Source of the DNA: Verrucomicrobiota bacterium
Lineage (GTDB): Bacteria > Verrucomicrobiota > Verrucomicrobiia > Chthoniobacterales > UBA10450
DNA: 6,198 bases
NCBI GenBank assembly: GCA_003219395.1
Contig: QHOR01000109.1
Location: 1-6,198 of the forward strand
Direction: 5' to 3'
Of the stretch, positions 1-6,198 are shown one piece after another. The notes beneath the pieces were generated by a model. That model was not told where the DNA came from. It was given only the letters and a program-made list of their open reading frames with translations, and searched no databases. The first letter of the stretch is position 1; each line of letters starts with the position of its first letter. The position numbers were made by a program, and so were the translations under genes.

Positions 1-1
1 G

Positions 2-613
2 AAAGAACTGTCTCCAGCAAATCCCACTGCCAACGATCTGCTGGCGCGAGTAATCGTTTATCTTGGGCGAATTGATGAGGCAGAGCGACAGGCACGTGAG
101 GCGGTAGAACTAGATCCGTTGTCGGTTGCGACACAATTTAACCTGGCGCGCGTGCTTTTATATGCGGGAAAACTTGACGAGGCAGCCGCGGCGGGACGCA
201 AAATAGCGGAGTTGCAGCCATCTTCGTCCTCCAGTCATCGCTGGCAGGTGCTCGTCGCAGTTCAACGCGGCGACGGCGAGACAGCCCTACGCGAAGCGCA
301 ACTCGAGCCAGACCCTGACTTTCGCCGTTTTGAGCTCGCACTCGCATACTACGTCCGCGGCGATCGTCAGGCATCGGACGCGGCTTTAGCCGACCTGGTG
401 GCCATTGGCCGAAAGGGTTTGGACTATCAAATCGCTGAAGCTTACGCGCTGCGGGGCGAGACGGACAAAGTCTTCGAATGGTTGCAAATTGCGTTTGATA
501 ATCACGATGGCGGGATGCTTAGCCTTGCCGTCGACCCATTATTGCGTGGCTTGCACGACGATCCTCGTTACAAGAACTTGCTGGCAAGAGTCGGTTTGCC
601 CGCAGCGTTATGA
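2..613 (+). CDS. TPR-repeat protein, C-terminal part (5' end outside window)
   Basis: The frame is open from base 2 to the TGA at 611-613, giving 203 residues with no start in the window. An in-frame TTG at 119 sits inside a TPR helix (ELDPLSVATQFNLA) and is a leucine codon, so the gene starts upstream. Two to three TPR units are visible, including LARVIVYLGRIDEAERQA followed by LARVLLYAGKLDEAAAAG. The end carries a module also seen in the next two genes: a helix with FEWLQIAFDNHDGG, then VDP, then a DDPRYKNLL stretch. TPRs are protein-interaction scaffolds. By analogy with the next gene, the missing N-terminal part may hold a membrane segment and a TolB-like domain, but that is inference. 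The stop overlaps the next start as ATGA (610-613), which suggests translational coupling in one operon. Confidence 0.85.
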   Translation, partial: KELSPANPTANDLLARVIVYLGRIDEAERQAREAVELDPLSVATQFNLARVLLYAGKLDEAAAAGRKIAELQPSSSSSHRWQVLVAVQRGDGETALREAQLEPDPDFRRFELALAYYVRGDRQASDAALADLVAIGRKGLDYQIAEAYALRGETDKVFEWLQIAFDNHDGGMLSLAVDPLLRGLHDDPRYKNLLARVGLPAAL

Positions 614-2397
614 GCGAAAAGCTTTCGTTCTTTGCTGAGCTAAAGCGCCGCAATGTTTACAAGGTTGCAGTCGCTTATGCCATTGTCGCATGGCTGCTAG
701 TCCAAATTGCGACACAGGTTTTTCCGTTCCTGGAAATTCCGAATTGGATTGTGCGATTGGTCATCGCTCTGGTTGCGATCGGGTTCCCGATCGCTCTCGT
801 AATCGCCTGGGCCTTTGAAATAACTCCGCAAGGAATCGAGCGCACAGAGATTGCCGACGCGATGCCTGCGGCGGCAGGACAGAAGAAACACGCATGGATC
901 TACGTCGCGATTATCGGAGCGTTGTTGTCAATCGGACTCTTCTTCGTCGGTCGTTACGGATTTCGAAACGCGAGTCCGTCATCGAGTGAACTGCCGCGGA
1001 AGTCGATTGCCGTGTTGCCCTTTGATAATCTTGGCGAAGAAAAAGGCAACGCCTATTTCGCCGAGGGCATACAGGACGAAATTCTCACTCGCTTGGCCAA
1101 AGTGGCAGACCTCAAAGTGATTGCCCGCACCTCGACCCAACGTTTCAAGAGTGCTCCCGAAAATTTGCCTGACATCGCGAAGCAGCTCGGGGTGGCCAAC
1201 ATCCTCGAAGGCAGCGTGCAAAAGGTCGGCGATCAGGTCCGCGTCAATGTGCAGTTGATCAACGCACTGACCAACGCACATCTCTGGGCCGAGATCTACG
1301 ATCGCAAACTGACCGATATTTTCGCTGTCGAAAGCGACATTGCGAAAACTATTGCCGATACTTTGCAGGCGAAGTTGAGCAGCTCGGCGGAACACGTGCT
1401 TGCCTCTCGCCCAACTGAAAATCCCGAAGCGCATGAGCTTTACTTGAAAGGCCGCTACTTCTGGAACCGGCGGACTGGTGCAAATCTCCAGAAGGCGGCC
1501 GATTATTTTCAGCAGGAAATCGGGAAGGATCCCGCATACGCCTTGGCCTATTCGGGATTGGCGGATTGCCATGTGCTATTACCAGCGTATGCGGAGCTCG
1601 GCAGCAATCCGCGCGAGGAATTGCCGAAAGCGCTGGAGGCAGCCCGCAAAGCCGTCGAGCTCGATGACACTCTGGGCGAAGCGCACACTTCTCTGGCTCG
1701 AGCGCTGGCTTCAGATCTACAACTCGCGGCCGCAATGTCGGAGTTCAAACGGGCGATCGAACTCAACCCCAATTATGCAACAGCGCATCAATGGTTCGGC
1801 GAATGTCTACAAAGTCAGGGACATCTTGAAGAGGCACTGGCCGAGCTAAAGCGCGCGCAAGAGCTCGATCCATTGTCGCTTATCATCAACTCGGTATTTG
1901 CATTTGCGCTTGATACGGTAGGAAAAAGCGATGAGGCGATCGCGCAATTGCACAAGACGCTCGAGATCGACCCGAACTTTACCAATGCACATGGCCAGCT
2001 AGGCAACGTGCTGCAACATCGGGGCCGGCTGAACGAGGCGATCGTCGAATACGAAAAGTGCTACAACTCGATGGCCCCCGATCCTGGCGATCTTGCTAAT
2101 CGCGCGGCCGCTTACTTTCTTGCCGGAAGAAAAGCAGAGGCGCAACAGGATTGGGATAAGCTCAAAGCTTTGTGCGAACGACAATATGTTCCGGCTTACT
2201 CGATGGCGGTCGTTCAAGTAGCGTTCGGCAACAAAGACGCAGCGATCCACTTGCTCGAGAAGAGCTATGAGGATCGCGCGCCTTTCGACTCGGCTGATCT
2301 AGGCTGGATACTCGTTGATCATCGTCTCGACTCGCTGCGCAGTGATCCGAGATTCAAGAATCTCATCACGCGCATCTTCTCTGGTGAACGGCGATGA
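610..2397 (+). CDS. Membrane-anchored TolB-like/TPR protein
   Basis: A complete 595-residue protein. Residues 7-20 (FFAELKRRNVYKVA) open a membrane module with predicted helices at about 19-41, 47-69 and 96-114; the conserved WAFEITPQGIERT follows helix 2. Residues about 131-262 form a TolB-like N-terminal (FlgO-type) domain with SIAVLPFDNLG, YFAEGIQDEILTRLAK, VIARTSTQRF, ILEGSVQKVGDQVRV and LWAEIYDR. Several TPRs follow from about 275 to 490 (for example AHQWFGECLQSQGHLEEAL and AHGQLGNVLQHRGRLNEAI). The protein ends with the module SDPRFKNLITRIF from residue 578. Relatives are often annotated as adenylate cyclase or CadC-like regulators, but no cyclase domain and no winged-helix DNA-binding domain is visible here. 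By the positive-inside rule the TolB/TPR part should lie in the periplasm. A scaffold or sensory role is likely; the partner is unknown. Both ends overlap neighbours by ATGA. Confidence 0.92.
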   Translation: MSEKLSFFAELKRRNVYKVAVAYAIVAWLLVQIATQVFPFLEIPNWIVRLVIALVAIGFPIALVIAWAFEITPQGIERTEIADAMPAAAGQKKHAWIYVAIIGALLSIGLFFVGRYGFRNASPSSSELPRKSIAVLPFDNLGEEKGNAYFAEGIQDEILTRLAKVADLKVIARTSTQRFKSAPENLPDIAKQLGVANILEGSVQKVGDQVRVNVQLINALTNAHLWAEIYDRKLTDIFAVESDIAKTIADTLQAKLSSSAEHVLASRPTENPEAHELYLKGRYFWNRRTGANLQKAADYFQQEIGKDPAYALAYSGLADCHVLLPAYAELGSNPREELPKALEAARKAVELDDTLGEAHTSLARALASDLQLAAAMSEFKRAIELNPNYATAHQWFGECLQSQGHLEEALAELKRAQELDPLSLIINSVFAFALDTVGKSDEAIAQLHKTLEIDPNFTNAHGQLGNVLQHRGRLNEAIVEYEKCYNSMAPDPGDLANRAAAYFLAGRKAEAQQDWDKLKALCERQYVPAYSMAVVQVAFGNKDAAIHLLEKSYEDRAPFDSADLGWILVDHRLDSLRSDPRFKNLITRIFSGERR

Positions 2398-2570
2398 AGA
2401 AAGAACCAGATGAAATGTTCTGCTGGCTCGATAATGCTTATGCTACTCACGATTCCGGTCTGACCCAGCTAGTAATGACACCTTTTGTTTACGAATACCG
2501 CAGCGATCCGCGCTTTGTCGGCTTGTGCCAAAAATTCAGCGTCCAACTGTCGCGTATTCACGAACAATGA
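2394..2570 (+). CDS. 58-residue TPR-protein tail module, overlapping at both ends
   Basis: An ATG at 2394 overlaps the TGA of the upstream gene (ATGA, 2394-2397) and the frame runs to TGA at 2568-2570, which overlaps the ATG at 2567 of the amidohydrolase gene. The product begins MKKEPDEMFCWLDNAYATHD and later has YRSDPRFVGL. It aligns without gaps to the C-terminal end of the first gene (from GETDKVFEWLQ) with 15 identities in 49 positions, including F-WL, HD-G, P and DPR. It therefore matches the terminal module of these TPR proteins with no TPR, TolB or membrane part. It is not a frameshifted end of the gene at 610, because that gene already carries its own SDPRF module. Most likely it is the tail of a deleted paralogue, kept either as a relic or as a small coupled gene. 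Coding status is supported by homology and by the two overlaps. Confidence 0.68.
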   Translation: MKKEPDEMFCWLDNAYATHDSGLTQLVMTPFVYEYRSDPRFVGLCQKFSVQLSRIHEQ

Positions 2571-4879
2571 ATGGCAGGTCTCTCTTTTCCGAGCTGAGGC
2601 GGCGCAATGTTTTGAAGGTTGCGCTGGTGTACGCGGTGGTGTCGTGGCTGCTCTTTGAACTTGCCTGGATTCTGCTACCAATCTTTGACGCGCCTGAGTG
2701 GATGCTTCCAGCTGTGGTCGTACTTCTGGTGCTCGGTTTCATTATCACCGTAATCGTCTCGTGGTCCTTTGAAATGACCCCGGAAGGACTGAAACGAACG
2801 GCGGAAATTACACCGGGCGAAGTTCTTCCTTACTGGAGTAAACGAAAGTTTGCCGCATTCATCATCGGCGTCGCGGTCGTGGCGTTTGGTTTGCTTTGTT
2901 TTCAGCTATTGCGGTTTGCTCAGTCGTTTCATTACGCATCCAGCGGGAAACGCACTGACAAAATTTTCATTCAGGGCAATCCGGCTGGCACGCAAGCCAT
3001 CTCGACTCAGCCTGACGGTACAGTGGGCGCCGAGTATTCTTACAACGATCGCGGTCGTGGCGATCACATCACTGCCAGTTGGAAACTCGACAGCGCCGGC
3101 GTGCCGATCGAGTACGACGGCCACGGCAATGATTACATGAAGGCGCCCATCGAAGAACATTTCGAAATAAGAAACGGCCGGGCTACCTGGAAGAATCGCA
3201 GCGAACACGGCGAGAAAAATGTGAACCGCGAGAAATTTTATCTGCCGATGAACGCGCCTCCGGAATTCTCGGCTGTGCTGGCGCGGGCATTGTTAAAGGC
3301 GCCGAATCACAAACTGCCGCTCCTCCCTGCCGGCGAAGCGTCTATTGATCAGGCAGGTAAAGTCAGTTCCGGAAACAGGATACTCACCGAATACCGCATC
3401 ACCGGGCTCGGATTTTCTCCGCAATCGATCTGGCTAGCTCATAATGGCACATCGATATCCGTGTCCCCCTGGTTTTCGGTGGTGCCGGATGGATCCGAAT
3501 CTTCTATGCGGCATTTGCTTGACGCGCAGCAAAAGACCGACGCCGCTTGGTCGGAGCGCCTTGCTCGCGCACTCGGGCACACGCCGCTTGGCGAACTGGT
3601 CATTCGGAATGCGCGATTGTTCGATTCACGTGATCTTACCGTCACGCAGGCAACGAGCGTGGTTGTGCGTGGCGAGCGCATTGTTCGAGTCGGACCGGAT
3701 TCCGACATTAAACCAGCTGCGAACGCGGAGATCATCGATGCGAAGGGTCGCTTTCTGATGCCGGGCTTATGGGATAACCACCAGCATTTCAGCGACAATG
3801 ATGGCGCGCTTGATCTTGCCAATGGCGTAACCAGCGCGCGAGACATGGCGAACGATACCGACGCGTTTCTTGAACGTGTCGCGCGCTTCGACAACGGAAC
3901 CGAACTCGGGCCGCGTGTGTTGAAAGCGGGAATTATCGATGGCACCGGAGAATTTGCGGGTCCCACCAAGATGCGCGTCGACACCGCCGAGCAGGCGATT
4001 CAGGACGTCGATTGGTACGCCGACCACGGCTACGCCCAAATTAAGATTTATTCTTCAGTGAAACCGGAGCTGGTCCCGATCATCGCTGATCATGCTCATG
4101 CGCGGGGATTGCGTGTAAGCGGGCACGTGCCGGCATTTATGTCAGCGCGCCAATTTGTCGAAGCCGGCGCTGACGAAATACAGCATCTCAATTTTATCGT
4201 GCTCAACTTCCTGTTTCCTGAAGTGAAAGAGACCCGCAATCGCGATCGCTTTGTCAAAGTCGCCGAACACGCCAGCGATTTTACTCCCGATAAAACCGAG
4301 GTGCGCGACTTCATCAGCTTTCTCGGGCAACATCACACTGTGCTTGATCCCACAATGAGCATCTTCGAAGCTCTGTTTTGCGGCAATCCCAGCGCGATCA
4401 CACCCGGCCTTGAACGAATCGTGCCTCGTTTCCCGCCGCAGGTACGGCGGGTAATGCTTAGCGGAGCGCTTGAAGTTCCGCCGGACAAGCAGGCAGCCTA
4501 CCACGAAGCTTTTCCAGCGATGTTGCGCTTACTGAAGGCAATTTACGACTCGGGCGTGACGATCATCCCGGGCACCGATGCGGTGGCCGGTTACACCTTG
4601 CACCATGAGCTCGAGCTTTATGCGCTCGCCGGAATCCCTCCGGCGGAAGTTCTGCGCATGGCGACGTGGACGCCTGCTCTCGTTATGGGCGTGGACAAAG
4701 ACCGGGGCGTCATTGCCCCCGCAAAACTTGCCGACATGATTCTTATTGATGGCGACCCGACGAAAGATATTCGCGACATCAATAGGATCAGGACTGTAAT
4801 CAAAGGCGGAAAAGTGTACGATCCCGCGGCGATCGAAAAAGCGCTCGGTATCACGGCGCGGGAAAATGCTCCTCAGTAA
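2567..4879 (+). CDS. Membrane-anchored metal-dependent amidohydrolase with TPR-family N-terminal module
   Basis: A 770-residue protein. The start at 2567 (MNGRSLFSELRRRNVLKVA) is chosen over an in-frame TTG at 2525 because the membrane module begins here and the ATG overlaps the upstream stop. Residues 1-115 hold three predicted helices (about 18-39, 46-67, 95-115) and match the N-terminus of the gene at 610 in 33 of 72 ungapped positions. Residues about 118-335 are a beta-rich region (YSYNDRGRGDHI) of the kind that precedes some exported amidohydrolases. Residues about 340-770 are an amidohydrolase domain of the imidazolonepropionase/prolidase-like type, with H405 and H407 (GLWDNHQHF), K493 (QIKIYSS), H520 (SGHVP), H540 (IQHLNF) and D671 (PGTDA) as expected metal ligands. 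It probably hydrolyses a C-N or similar bond in the periplasm; the substrate cannot be told. The domain ends with the usual beta strands (LADMILIDGDPTKDI, TVIKGGKVYD). Confidence 0.92.
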   Translation: MNGRSLFSELRRRNVLKVALVYAVVSWLLFELAWILLPIFDAPEWMLPAVVVLLVLGFIITVIVSWSFEMTPEGLKRTAEITPGEVLPYWSKRKFAAFIIGVAVVAFGLLCFQLLRFAQSFHYASSGKRTDKIFIQGNPAGTQAISTQPDGTVGAEYSYNDRGRGDHITASWKLDSAGVPIEYDGHGNDYMKAPIEEHFEIRNGRATWKNRSEHGEKNVNREKFYLPMNAPPEFSAVLARALLKAPNHKLPLLPAGEASIDQAGKVSSGNRILTEYRITGLGFSPQSIWLAHNGTSISVSPWFSVVPDGSESSMRHLLDAQQKTDAAWSERLARALGHTPLGELVIRNARLFDSRDLTVTQATSVVVRGERIVRVGPDSDIKPAANAEIIDAKGRFLMPGLWDNHQHFSDNDGALDLANGVTSARDMANDTDAFLERVARFDNGTELGPRVLKAGIIDGTGEFAGPTKMRVDTAEQAIQDVDWYADHGYAQIKIYSSVKPELVPIIADHAHARGLRVSGHVPAFMSARQFVEAGADEIQHLNFIVLNFLFPEVKETRNRDRFVKVAEHASDFTPDKTEVRDFISFLGQHHTVLDPTMSIFEALFCGNPSAITPGLERIVPRFPPQVRRVMLSGALEVPPDKQAAYHEAFPAMLRLLKAIYDSGVTIIPGTDAVAGYTLHHELELYALAGIPPAEVLRMATWTPALVMGVDKDRGVIAPAKLADMILIDGDPTKDIRDINRIRTVIKGGKVYDPAAIEKALGITARENAPQ

Positions 4880-4882
4880 CAC

Positions 4883-5401
4883 ATGAATTGGGAGGTCCTC
4901 GCGGCAATCGGCCAACTAGCTGCCGTGCTTGTCGGTATTCCTTCTCTTATTTACTTGGCCGTGCAGATCCGCGAGCAAACCAAGGAACGGCGGCAGTCAG
5001 CAGTAAACGCTCTCACCGTACATTGGGGTGACCTCACCAAGTCGCTCCACGACAACGCCGAGTTCTGCGCAATTTATCTTCGCGGTGTGCAGTCATTCGA
5101 TGACCTCGACGCCGTCCCCAAGCTCCGATTCAGCGCGTTTCTTAATCGCTTCTTCAAAAATTTCCAGGCGATGTATTTCTCTCATCGCGACGGCGCGCTC
5201 AGCGCATCGTTATGGGGCGAGGTCGAGCGAACGATGAGCGATGTGATCGCCTATCCCGGCGTACGCCAATGGTGGGAGACGCGGAGACGCTGGCACACGG
5301 AAGAGTTCGGCCATGTCATTGATGCGATTATCGCCCGAGGGGAACAGCCGAAAGCCTATTCAACCTATAATCTGAACGACGTTGTCCTGCCGAAAGAATA
5401 G
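4883..5401 (+). CDS. Small single-helix membrane protein of unknown function
   Basis: A 172-residue product beginning three bases after the amidohydrolase stop, so it is probably the last gene of the same transcript. Residues about 5-27 form one hydrophobic helix (LAAVLVGIPSLIYLAVQI), followed at once by a basic stretch (REQTKERR) that should stay in the cytoplasm. The remainder is soluble, mostly helical and rich in aromatics (FLNRFFKNFQAMYFSHRDGA, WWETRRRWHTEEFG). The pattern 'SLIYLAVQIR-QT' after an N-terminal helix is familiar from a widespread group of uncharacterised bacterial proteins, but I know of no function for it. No Shine-Dalgarno sequence is apparent before the ATG, as for the other genes here. 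No catalytic motif is visible. Confidence 0.85.
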   Translation: MNWEVLAAIGQLAAVLVGIPSLIYLAVQIREQTKERRQSAVNALTVHWGDLTKSLHDNAEFCAIYLRGVQSFDDLDAVPKLRFSAFLNRFFKNFQAMYFSHRDGALSASLWGEVERTMSDVIAYPGVRQWWETRRRWHTEEFGHVIDAIIARGEQPKAYSTYNLNDVVLPKE

Positions 5402-5477
5402 TCGTGTCATCGCACGCGAGATCGCTGTTCGGCTGTGTATCTCTTCTTCTCGTTAGCGTCCGTTCTACAAACGACGT

Positions 5478-5492
5478 CCGCTGTAGCAGCGG
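5478..5492. repeat. Short perfect hairpin in intergenic region
   Basis: CCGCTG (5478-5483) and CAGCGG (5487-5492) form a perfect 6-bp stem with a TAG loop. Just upstream are a GACGTC palindrome (5473-5478) and CTACA (5465-5469), which pairs with TGTAG (5482-5486) as an alternative stem. No T-tract follows, so this is not a standard intrinsic terminator. It may be part of a dispersed intergenic repeat, which one window cannot show. Confidence 0.45.
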
Positions 5493-5530
5493 CGCGATTA
5501 GGGCTTTCTCCGTCTGAGAACCTGTGCTGA

Positions 5531-5582
5531 CCCGGACTGGTAGAGGCCGCAGGCTGGCGCAGCTCCGGTTCTACCTCACGGG
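5531..5582. repeat. Nested imperfect inverted repeat (REP-like candidate)
   Basis: CCCG (5531-5534) pairs with CGGG (5579-5582), and inside it GGTAGA (5539-5544) pairs with TCTACC (5570-5575). The 25-base GC-rich centre also offers an alternative pairing of CCGGA (5532-5536) with TCCGG (5564-5568). The layout resembles small palindromic intergenic repeats or a structured RNA. No T-tract follows, which argues against an intrinsic terminator on the plus strand. Copy number in the genome is unknown. Confidence 0.45.
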
Positions 5583-5632
5583 CCTGAAAAATCTCGCCTT
5601 CTGTAATAGTACCTGATCTACTCGCGCGTTAG

Positions 5633-5944
5633 ATGAAAATCTTGCGCATTCTCGGAATATTCCTCGTCGCTGCGTGTTGCGTTGCCGCGGAGCCGACCTG
5701 GAACCCGACCGATGCGGTGAAGGAAGCTGAACAGGATATACGCACGGGGCATATCAAGTTTTATTGGTCCGGCAGCATTGCGTCTACGCCAGTCGGTGTT
5801 CCGATCGAAGTGGCGAAGAAGTATCCCAGAGTTAACGCTGGAGTCGGCTGTGTCACCAACGACATCCCGCTTCGGGAACGACAGGAGGAGTACGCCCGCC
5901 GGTACAACGCGAAGATTTTTGCTTATATCACTCACAAGCACTAA
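5633..5944 (+). CDS. Small exported protein of unknown function
   Basis: A 103-residue product with an N-terminal export signal (MKILRILGIFLVAACCVAA). Cleavage by signal peptidase I after VAA (residues 17-19) is plausible. A lipobox-like V-A-A-C (residues 12-15) also allows a lipoprotein with C15 as the lipidated residue; the second cysteine makes the choice uncertain. The mature part is about 84 residues and has FYWSGSIASTPVGVPIEV and a single further cysteine in VGCVTND. I do not recognise the family. The start is the first ATG in frame and is the only one giving a signal peptide. A stop codon lies 15 bases before a palindromic repeat. It has its own upstream gap and is probably transcribed separately from the genes before it. 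Confidence 0.7.
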   Translation: MKILRILGIFLVAACCVAAEPTWNPTDAVKEAEQDIRTGHIKFYWSGSIASTPVGVPIEVAKKYPRVNAGVGCVTNDIPLRERQEEYARRYNAKIFAYITHKH

Positions 5945-5959
5945 GAACCCATCTGCTAA

Positions 5960-6049
5960 TGTCATTCTGAGCGAAGCGAAGAATCTCATCATCTGTGGGG
6001 CGATCCTGCGCGGACAAATCAGAGATGTTTCGCTTCACTCAACATGACA
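5960..6049. repeat. 90-bp palindromic dispersed-repeat element (MITE/REP-like)
   Basis: The two 28-base arms (5960-5987 and 6022-6049) are inverted copies that match at 23 of 28 positions, with a 34-base centre. The left arm carries CATTCTGAGCGAAGCGAAG, the core of a short repeat known to be scattered between genes in many soil and sediment bacteria and often mis-translated as peptides like FFASLRMT. The outer ends read TGTCAT and ATGACA. No transposase is present, so if mobile it would depend on one elsewhere. The transcript could fold into a long hairpin after the gene ending at 5944, which may stabilise or end that message. Confidence 0.75.
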
Positions 6050-6061
6050 GCGCCATTTAAA

Positions 6062-6139
6062 ATGCGTAACGCCTTCTTCGTTCTCGTCTTGATGGTGCCG
6101 ATCGTCGCACTGGCGCTTGCGGACGATGCAACTCTGTAG
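6062..6139 (+). pseudogene. Signal-peptide ORF stopped after 25 codons (possible broken gene)
   Basis: An ATG at 6062, twelve bases after the palindromic element, opens MRNAFFVLVLMVPIVALALA, a convincing signal peptide with a likely cleavage site after ALA, followed by DDATL and a TAG at 6137-6139. A 25-residue product would be almost only the leader, so either the reading frame is broken just after the leader (frameshift or nonsense mutation), or this is a chance ORF. The next bases are open for some distance in another frame (VALLVGHGTVIDTTLNIAR, ending in TAG at about 6193-6195), but I recognise no family in any frame. The window ends at 6198, so the downstream part cannot be judged. Confidence 0.35.
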
Positions 6140-6198
6140 CCCTTCTGGTTGGACATGGCACGGTCATCGACACGACACTCAATATCGCGCGGTAGGCC

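Larger units (their letters stand above)
5402..5632. other. Non-coding gap with short inverted repeats
   Basis: There is no convincing gene in this 231-base stretch on either strand. It separates the long plus-strand operon from the small exported-protein gene. It contains a small perfect hairpin (5478-5492) and a larger nested inverted repeat (5531-5582), listed separately. No clear sigma-70 promoter or Shine-Dalgarno sequence precedes the ATG at 5633; the promoter of that gene should nevertheless lie here if the operon ends at 5401. Confidence 0.6.

Noticed and set aside
119..613. TTG at 119 as the start of the first gene
   Set aside because: The frame is open to the window edge and the TTG codes for a leucine within a TPR motif, so the gene is a 3' partial.
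979..1572. 197-residue minus-strand frame opposite the TolB/TPR gene
   Set aside because: Antisense shadow of a strongly recognisable protein; no family resemblance of its own.
2394..2570. Frameshifted continuation of the TPR gene at 610
   Set aside because: That gene already ends with its own SDPRFKNLI tail module, so the second tail is an additional copy and not a frameshifted end.
3439..3984. 181-residue minus-strand frame opposite the amidohydrolase
   Set aside because: Low-complexity Ser/Arg-rich shadow of a conserved catalytic region on the plus strand.
5531..5582. Intrinsic terminator for the operon
   Set aside because: The stem is interrupted, the loop is long and no T-tract follows; a run of A after it does not fit a plus-strand terminator.
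5618..5992. Minus-strand frame beginning MMRFFASLRMT
   Set aside because: The opening peptide is the well-known false translation of the palindromic repeat arm, and the rest is antisense to the small exported-protein gene.
5778..6047. Plus-strand 89-residue frame containing VILSEAKNL
   Set aside because: It overlaps the exported-protein gene in another frame and runs through the palindromic repeat; VILSEAKNL is the repeat translated.

Overview
The window holds a compact, all-plus-strand run of genes from 1 to 5401, followed by a looser, repeat-bearing stretch from 5402 to 6198. No rRNA, tRNA, phage, transposase or CRISPR signal was seen. The base composition is moderately GC-rich by eye, Shine-Dalgarno sequences are weak or absent, and there are large TolB-like/TPR membrane proteins plus a dispersed palindromic repeat of the 'CATTCTGAGCGAAGCG' type. 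This would suit a soil bacterium such as a verrucomicrobium (Chthoniobacterales/'Udaeobacter'-like) or an acidobacterium. That placement is inference from gene style only; no taxonomic marker gene is present.

Region 1 (2-2570) is a tandem set of related tetratricopeptide-repeat (TPR) genes. The first is the 3' end of a TPR gene cut by the window edge. The second (610-2397) is complete: three membrane helices, a TolB-like domain, TPRs and a C-terminal 'SDPRF' module. The third is a 58-codon gene (2394-2570) that consists of little more than that C-terminal module and looks like the surviving tail of another TPR paralogue. Every junction is a 4-base ATGA overlap (610-613, 2394-2397, 2567-2570).

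Region 2 (2567-4879) is the most striking gene: a 770-residue metal-dependent amidohydrolase. Its N-terminus is not a signal peptide but the same three-helix membrane module that opens the TPR protein at 610. All the usual amidohydrolase metal ligands are present, so it is probably an active hydrolase anchored in the inner membrane and facing the periplasm. Its true start is 2567, not the earlier in-frame TTG at 2525. A small single-helix membrane protein of unknown function (4883-5401) follows three bases later and probably ends the operon.

Region 3 (5402-6198) contains a structured non-coding stretch with nested inverted repeats, a short exported protein of unknown function (5633-5944), a 90-bp imperfect palindromic element (5960-6049), and a signal-peptide-like ORF stopped after 25 codons (6062-6139), which may be a broken gene. 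I see no complete described defence or mobile system. The most unusual features are the membrane-module/amidohydrolase fusion and the tiny overlapping tail gene wedged between the two large genes.
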